Source of the DNA: an uncultured Pseudomonadota bacterium
GTDB taxonomy: Bacteria; Pseudomonadota; Gammaproteobacteria; Methylococcales; Methylomonadaceae
Assembly (NCBI GenBank): GCA_903904275.1
Contig: CAIVBX010000104.1
Span: 1-27,870 of the forward strand
Length of the DNA: 27,870 nucleotides
Direction: 5' to 3'
Part shown: positions 24,963 to 27,870 of the stretch, piece by piece
Numbering within the stretch: position 1 is the stretch's first letter
How the letters are laid out: each line of letters starts with the position of its first letter
The notes under the pieces: model-generated
What the model saw: the letters and a program-made list of their open reading frames with translations, nothing else
Told to the model about the DNA's origin: nothing
The model's database searches: none
Program-made: the position numbers and the translations under genes

Positions 24963-25016
24963 AAAAAGCCCAAGGCACAACGAATTGTAACAATTCGTTG
25001 CGTCTTGGGCTTTAAA
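24963..25016 (-). terminator. Large hairpin between pstS and pstC, probable attenuating terminator
   Basis: Bases 24965-24987 pair with 24991-25013 around a TAA loop: 23 positions with only two non-Watson-Crick pairs. On the transcribed strand the stem ends CTTGGGC and runs into five T. It lies 15 bp after the pstS stop and before pstC. Partial termination or 3'-end protection here would yield more binding protein than permease, the usual stoichiometry in binding-protein transport operons. Confidence 0.85.
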
Positions 25017-25028
25017 GACAGCCTTCGT

Positions 25029-26009
25029 TTATTTCAACTTAGCTAATTCTTTTTCCACAACTTTTGCTGGTAATGGAATATAACCGTCTTTTATGACAAC
25101 TTGTTGACCTGTTTTAGAAAGAACCATTTTCACAAATTCGTTTTCTAATGGTGCAAGTGGTGTGTTTGGTTTTTTATTCACATACACATACAAATAACGT
25201 GTTAAAGGATAAGTGCCATTAACTGCGTTTGTTGGCGTTGCTTCAACAAAAGTCGTTGAACCTTTTTTCGCTAAAGGAACCATTTTCACGCCCGAAGTTG
25301 TATAACCCATGCCTGAATAACCAATGCCATTTGAAGAAGATGTTACTGATTGAACAACTGATGCAGAACCTGGTTGTTCATTTACGTTACTTTTAAAATC
25401 TCCTTTGCAAAGCGCGTGATCTTTGAAATAACCGTAAGTGCCTGAAACAGAGTTGCGACCATATAATTGGATTGGTTTGCTTGCCCACGCTGTGACACCC
25501 GCGTCACCCCAATTTGTGATTTCTTTCGCGCCGCCACATTTCAACGTTGATGAGAAAATTGCATCCACTTGTTCCATTGTCAACCCTTTGACTGGATTGT
25601 CTTTATTTACCATCACAGCTAAAGCGTCAACTGCAACAGGAATTGCTGTTGGTTTATAACCGTATTTGCTTTCAAAGGCTTCTAATTCGTCGTCTTTCAT
25701 TTCACGACTCATTGGTCCTAAATTTGATGTGCCTTCAGTTAAGGCTGGTGGCGCAGTTGAAGAACCCGCTGCTTGAATTTGGATATTGACGTTTGGATAA
25801 ACACGGTTGAATTCTTCCGCCCACAAAGTCATTAAGTTTGCCAGCGTATCAGAACCCACACTTGATAAATTGCCTGCTACGCCGCTTGCTTTTTCATAAG
25901 CTGGAATGCCAGCTTCAACCGTTTGCACAGCACTTGCGCTAACGCTAATTAAACTTGCTGATAAGCCCATTGCAGCGCATAACAATTTGTTTTTAAAAAT
26001 GTTTTTCAT
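25029..26009 (-). CDS. pstS: Periplasmic phosphate-binding protein PstS
   Basis: PstS captures phosphate in the periplasm and delivers it to PstCA. The 326-residue precursor starts with a Sec signal peptide, positively charged MKNIFKNK, a hydrophobic core and cleavage after ASA (about residue 27). Phosphate-ligand segments are SSVGSDTLANL, AAGSSTAPPAL, and GRNSVSGTYGYFKDH (Arg, Ser and Gly-Thr of the binding cleft). Cysteines in LKCGGA and ALCKGD could form a disulfide. The GSDTL / SRxMKDDE style is that of the Pseudomonas-like PstS group more than E. coli. It is the first gene of the pst operon, with 65 bp to the miaA stop, where a possible Pho box lies. Confidence 0.97.
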   Translation of the reverse strand: MKNIFKNKLLCAAMGLSASLISVSASAVQTVEAGIPAYEKASGVAGNLSSVGSDTLANLMTLWAEEFNRVYPNVNIQIQAAGSSTAPPALTEGTSNLGPMSREMKDDELEAFESKYGYKPTAIPVAVDALAVMVNKDNPVKGLTMEQVDAIFSSTLKCGGAKEITNWGDAGVTAWASKPIQLYGRNSVSGTYGYFKDHALCKGDFKSNVNEQPGSASVVQSVTSSSNGIGYSGMGYTTSGVKMVPLAKKGSTTFVEATPTNAVNGTYPLTRYLYVYVNKKPNTPLAPLENEFVKMVLSKTGQQVVIKDGYIPLPAKVVEKELAKLK

Positions 26010-26043
26010 TGTAAAATCTCTAAAAAAGTGGTAATGGTTTTGA

Positions 26044-26069
26044 ATTATTATGAGAATGAAAAATGACAG
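26044..26069 (-). promoter_or_regulatory. Possible Pho box and promoter for the pst operon
   Basis: On the minus strand CTGTCAT (26069-26063) is a perfect PhoB half-site, followed after TTTT by CATTCTC (26058-26052), which matches the consensus at only 3 of 7. An AT-rich ATAATAAT follows immediately, closer than the usual distance to a -10. The position in the miaA-pstS gap is right for PhoB control, but the second half-site and the spacing are poor. Confidence 0.35.
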
Positions 26070-26074
26070 GATTA

Positions 26075-27019
26075 TTACAACACGGTTTTGACTTTGCTCA
26101 AAACTTGCGCCAACAAATCATTATCACCTGTGACTAATGAATGAGCATCTGTTTCACGGCGAAGCCAAGTAAATTGACGTTTTGCGAGTTGGCGTGTGGC
26201 GATAATTGCTTTTTCAGTCATGCCTTCTAAATCATATTCACCTTGAAAATATGCCCATGCTTCACGATAGCCCACAGCGCGAATGGCTGGCATTTTGTCA
26301 TTTAAGTCACCACGCAAATAGAGTTTTTCAACTTCGGCTAAAAAACCTTGTTCAAGCATTTGATAAAAACGTTGTGCAATAATTTCATGTAAAACTTTTC
26401 GGTCTTGCGGTGCGATAACAAATTTATAAATGTTGTAAGGTAATGCTTGTTGATTATCTGCAAAAAATTCACTCATCGGTTTTCCTGTCAATTCAAAAAT
26501 TTCCAATGCACGTTGAACACGTTGCGGGTCATTCGGATGAATTCGAGTCGCGGATTGTGGGTCACAAGCAGCTAAACGTCGATGCAATGCCTTTTTCCCA
26601 TCACGCTCCAACGCCATTTCTAAATGGGCGCGAATTTCAGAATTTGCAGGCGGTAATTCTGCTAAACCTTGTGTTAAAGCGTTGAAATAAAGCATCGTTC
26701 CACCAACCAAAATTGGTAATTTTCCTCGTGCTGAAATATCAGCCATCAAATTCAATGCTTGTGTGCGAAATTGTCCTGTCGAAAATGATTCGCTGGGGTC
26801 GAGAATATCAATTAGATAATGAGGAATTCCACCGCGTTCTTCTAAAGTGGGTTTTGCTGTTCCAATGTTCATGCCTTTAAAAACTAAAGCAGAATCGACG
26901 CTGATAATTTCACCATTTAATTCTTTAGCAAGTTGAACCGCTAAAGCGGTTTTACCCGAAGCGGTTGGTCCCATAAGAAAAATTGCAGGTGGTAAATTTT
27001 TTGTTTTTAAGGTGTTCAT
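26075..27019 (-). CDS. miaA: tRNA dimethylallyltransferase MiaA
   Basis: MiaA transfers a dimethylallyl group to N6 of A37 in tRNAs that read UNN codons, later methylthiolated by MiaB. The 314-residue protein has the P-loop GPTASGKTALA (residues about 17-27), ISVDSALVFKGMNIGTAKPT, HYLIDILDPSESFS, LVGGTMLYFNAL and the tRNA-contacting RQLAKRQFTWLR. Length matches E. coli MiaA (316). No ribosome site is evident before the ATG, but the next Met is inside the P-loop strand, so this start is retained. It is often beside hfq and mutL in gammaproteobacteria; here its downstream neighbour is pstS instead. Confidence 0.97.
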   Translation of the reverse strand: MNTLKTKNLPPAIFLMGPTASGKTALAVQLAKELNGEIISVDSALVFKGMNIGTAKPTLEERGGIPHYLIDILDPSESFSTGQFRTQALNLMADISARGKLPILVGGTMLYFNALTQGLAELPPANSEIRAHLEMALERDGKKALHRRLAACDPQSATRIHPNDPQRVQRALEIFELTGKPMSEFFADNQQALPYNIYKFVIAPQDRKVLHEIIAQRFYQMLEQGFLAEVEKLYLRGDLNDKMPAIRAVGYREAWAYFQGEYDLEGMTEKAIIATRQLAKRQFTWLRRETDAHSLVTGDNDLLAQVLSKVKTVL

Positions 27020-27131
27020 ATTTTTTATGAAAAATTTTTAAAGTAACGCGCATTTTCGCTTTTTTTTAATTTTTTTAACTAATAAATCGTTATGAATTCC
27101 CCCAAATAGTTTAATAATTAAAACGACTGGT

Positions 27132-27137
27132 TATAAT
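27132..27137 (+). promoter_or_regulatory. Consensus -10 element upstream of the small cytochrome gene
   Basis: An exact TATAAT lies in the 155-bp gap after miaA, preceded by a very AT-rich stretch (27056-27120) that could act as an UP element. The matching -35 is poor (TTTAAT near 27110-27115, 16-bp spacing). Transcription from here would begin around 27144, downstream of the ATG at 27136, which favours the ATG at 27175 as the gene start. Confidence 0.45.
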
Positions 27138-27174
27138 GGAAACTCAAAAAAACCACTCAAATGGAAACTATCCG

Positions 27175-27477
27175 ATGAAAAAGTTATTATTATTACTTTG
27201 TATTTCAAACAGTTGTTTAGCAGCAGAACCTAGCGCAGAACGTCAAACTGAAATTCGTGCTTTAGTAAAAAGCTCTTGTGCAGGTTGTCATGGAGCAGAT
27301 TTACAAGGTGGAATGGGACCCTCTTTAAAATCTGACGCATTAGCAAGTAAAGCCGATGATTTATTGATTACGACGATTACCAACGGACGTAAAGGAACTG
27401 CAATGGCATCTTGGAAATCGACTTTTGAAGCTGACGAAATTAAATGGCTTGTTAGTGTTTTGAAAAGCGGCAAGTAA
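27175..27477 (+). CDS. Small periplasmic monoheme c-type cytochrome
   Basis: From the ATG at 27175 this is a 100-residue precursor with a short Sec signal peptide (MKKLLLLLCISNSCLA, cleavage before AEPS). It carries one class I haem-binding motif, CAGCH, about 40 residues in, with Met in GTAMASW as the likely second axial ligand. The mature protein of about 84 residues fits a soluble periplasmic electron carrier. A longer reading from ATG 27136 adds 13 hydrophilic residues before the signal peptide and is unlikely, because that ATG overlaps the TATAAT box. The next gene is another monoheme protein with outer-membrane features, so this could be its redox partner. The specific partner is inference. 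Confidence 0.88.
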   Translation: MKKLLLLLCISNSCLAAEPSAERQTEIRALVKSSCAGCHGADLQGGMGPSLKSDALASKADDLLITTITNGRKGTAMASWKSTFEADEIKWLVSVLKSGK

Positions 27478-27541
27478 ATAATTTGGGATGGATGCCGATA
27501 ATTACTGCGTCCATTTACCAACAAAAAATAAAGGAGCAGTA

Positions 27542-27870
27542 ATGCTAAAAATAAAAAAAATATTCCTCACTATTTCACCTCTGACTGTCGTAGTTGCGAC
27601 ATTATTTGCCAGTTTTGATGCGAGTGCGTTACCGAGTTTTACTCGTCAAACTGGCGCGTCATGTTCGCAATGTCACACCCAATCTTTCGGACCAAATTTA
27701 ACACCGTTTGGACGTGACTTTAAATTGGGCGGTTACACAATGAGTAACGGCAAATCGTCTAACATTCCTGCGGTCAGCGCAGTGATTTCTGGTTCATTTA
27801 CAAATACAAATAGAGATCAAGACCCTAGCGGTTATCCTGCATCAGGCTATAACAAAAATAACAACTTCAC
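27542..27870 (+). CDS. Monoheme cytochrome, probable fused cytochrome-porin (Cyc2-like), 3' end outside window
   Basis: The frame is open from the ATG at 27542 to the window edge (109 full codons, no stop). AAGGAG at 27531-27536 is a strong ribosome site. A signal peptide (residues about 1-29, cleaved after DASA) precedes LPSFTRQTGASCSQCHTQSF with the haem motif CSQCH, then NLTPFGRDFKLGGYTM. The order RQTG-x2-C-x2-CH, then FGR-x-FK-x2-GYT a few residues on, resembles the N-terminal haem domain of Cyc2-type fused cytochrome-porins, in which an outer-membrane beta-barrel follows. The sequence after residue 75 becomes rich in Ser, Asn, Gly and Thr, as barrel strands and turns would be. The barrel itself is not in view, so this is a moderate call. 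Confidence 0.75.
   Translation, partial: MLKIKKIFLTISPLTVVVATLFASFDASALPSFTRQTGASCSQCHTQSFGPNLTPFGRDFKLGGYTMSNGKSSNIPAVSAVISGSFTNTNRDQDPSGYPASGYNKNNNF

Overview
The window is an AT-rich, gene-dense chromosomal segment with no stretch of more than 300 bases lacking a gene. Every recognisable protein is of proteobacterial, mostly gammaproteobacterial, type: RecB, MoaD/MoaE, MetA, Ppx, long-form PstC/PstA and GlgA/B/C. PqqE, needed for the PQQ cofactor of methanol and glucose dehydrogenases, together with a glycogen cluster and a probable fused cytochrome-porin, fits a gammaproteobacterial methylotroph or methanotroph (Methylococcales-like). That assignment is inference; no methane or methanol oxidation gene lies in the window.

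Layout. 1-6695 (+): 3' end of a TatD-family nuclease, moaD, moaE (molybdopterin synthase), an unrecognised P-loop NTPase, metA, and recB. recB is split by a -1 frameshift at an A6 run near 5386. 6698-7810 (-): pqqE. 7968-10690 (+): ppx (exopolyphosphatase) overlapping a membrane-anchored protein of unknown function, closed by a strong hairpin terminator. 10738-18871: a glycogen cluster in two divergent arms, glgC > GH57 glucanohydrolase > malQ leftwards and glgB > glgA rightwards, ending in another strong terminator. 18923-26009 (-): a pst operon read pstS > pstC > pstA > pstB > half-length PhoU paralogue > phoU. 26075-27019 (-): miaA. 27175-27870 (+): a small c-type cytochrome, then the start of a second monoheme protein that resembles a fused cytochrome-porin and runs off the edge.

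How the genes work together. The right half concerns carbon and phosphate storage: ADP-glucose synthesis (GlgC), polymerisation (GlgA), branching (GlgB) and remodelling (GH57, MalQ) beside high-affinity phosphate uptake and its signalling control (Pst/PhoU), with polyphosphate breakdown (Ppx) nearby.

Most unusual spot. The 120-bp pstC-pstA gap holds two hairpin-forming, CRISPR-repeat-like units exactly 61 bp apart. The 33-nt segment between them is an inverted, diverged match (26 of 32 bases) to the 3' end of the adjacent pstC gene, and the differences fall almost all at third codon positions. It looks like a one-spacer orphan mini-array, with no cas genes in view, embedded in the phosphate operon. 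A structured RNA or inverted-duplication origin remains possible. Other points of interest are the half-length PhoU that has lost its metal-binding motif and the recB frameshift.
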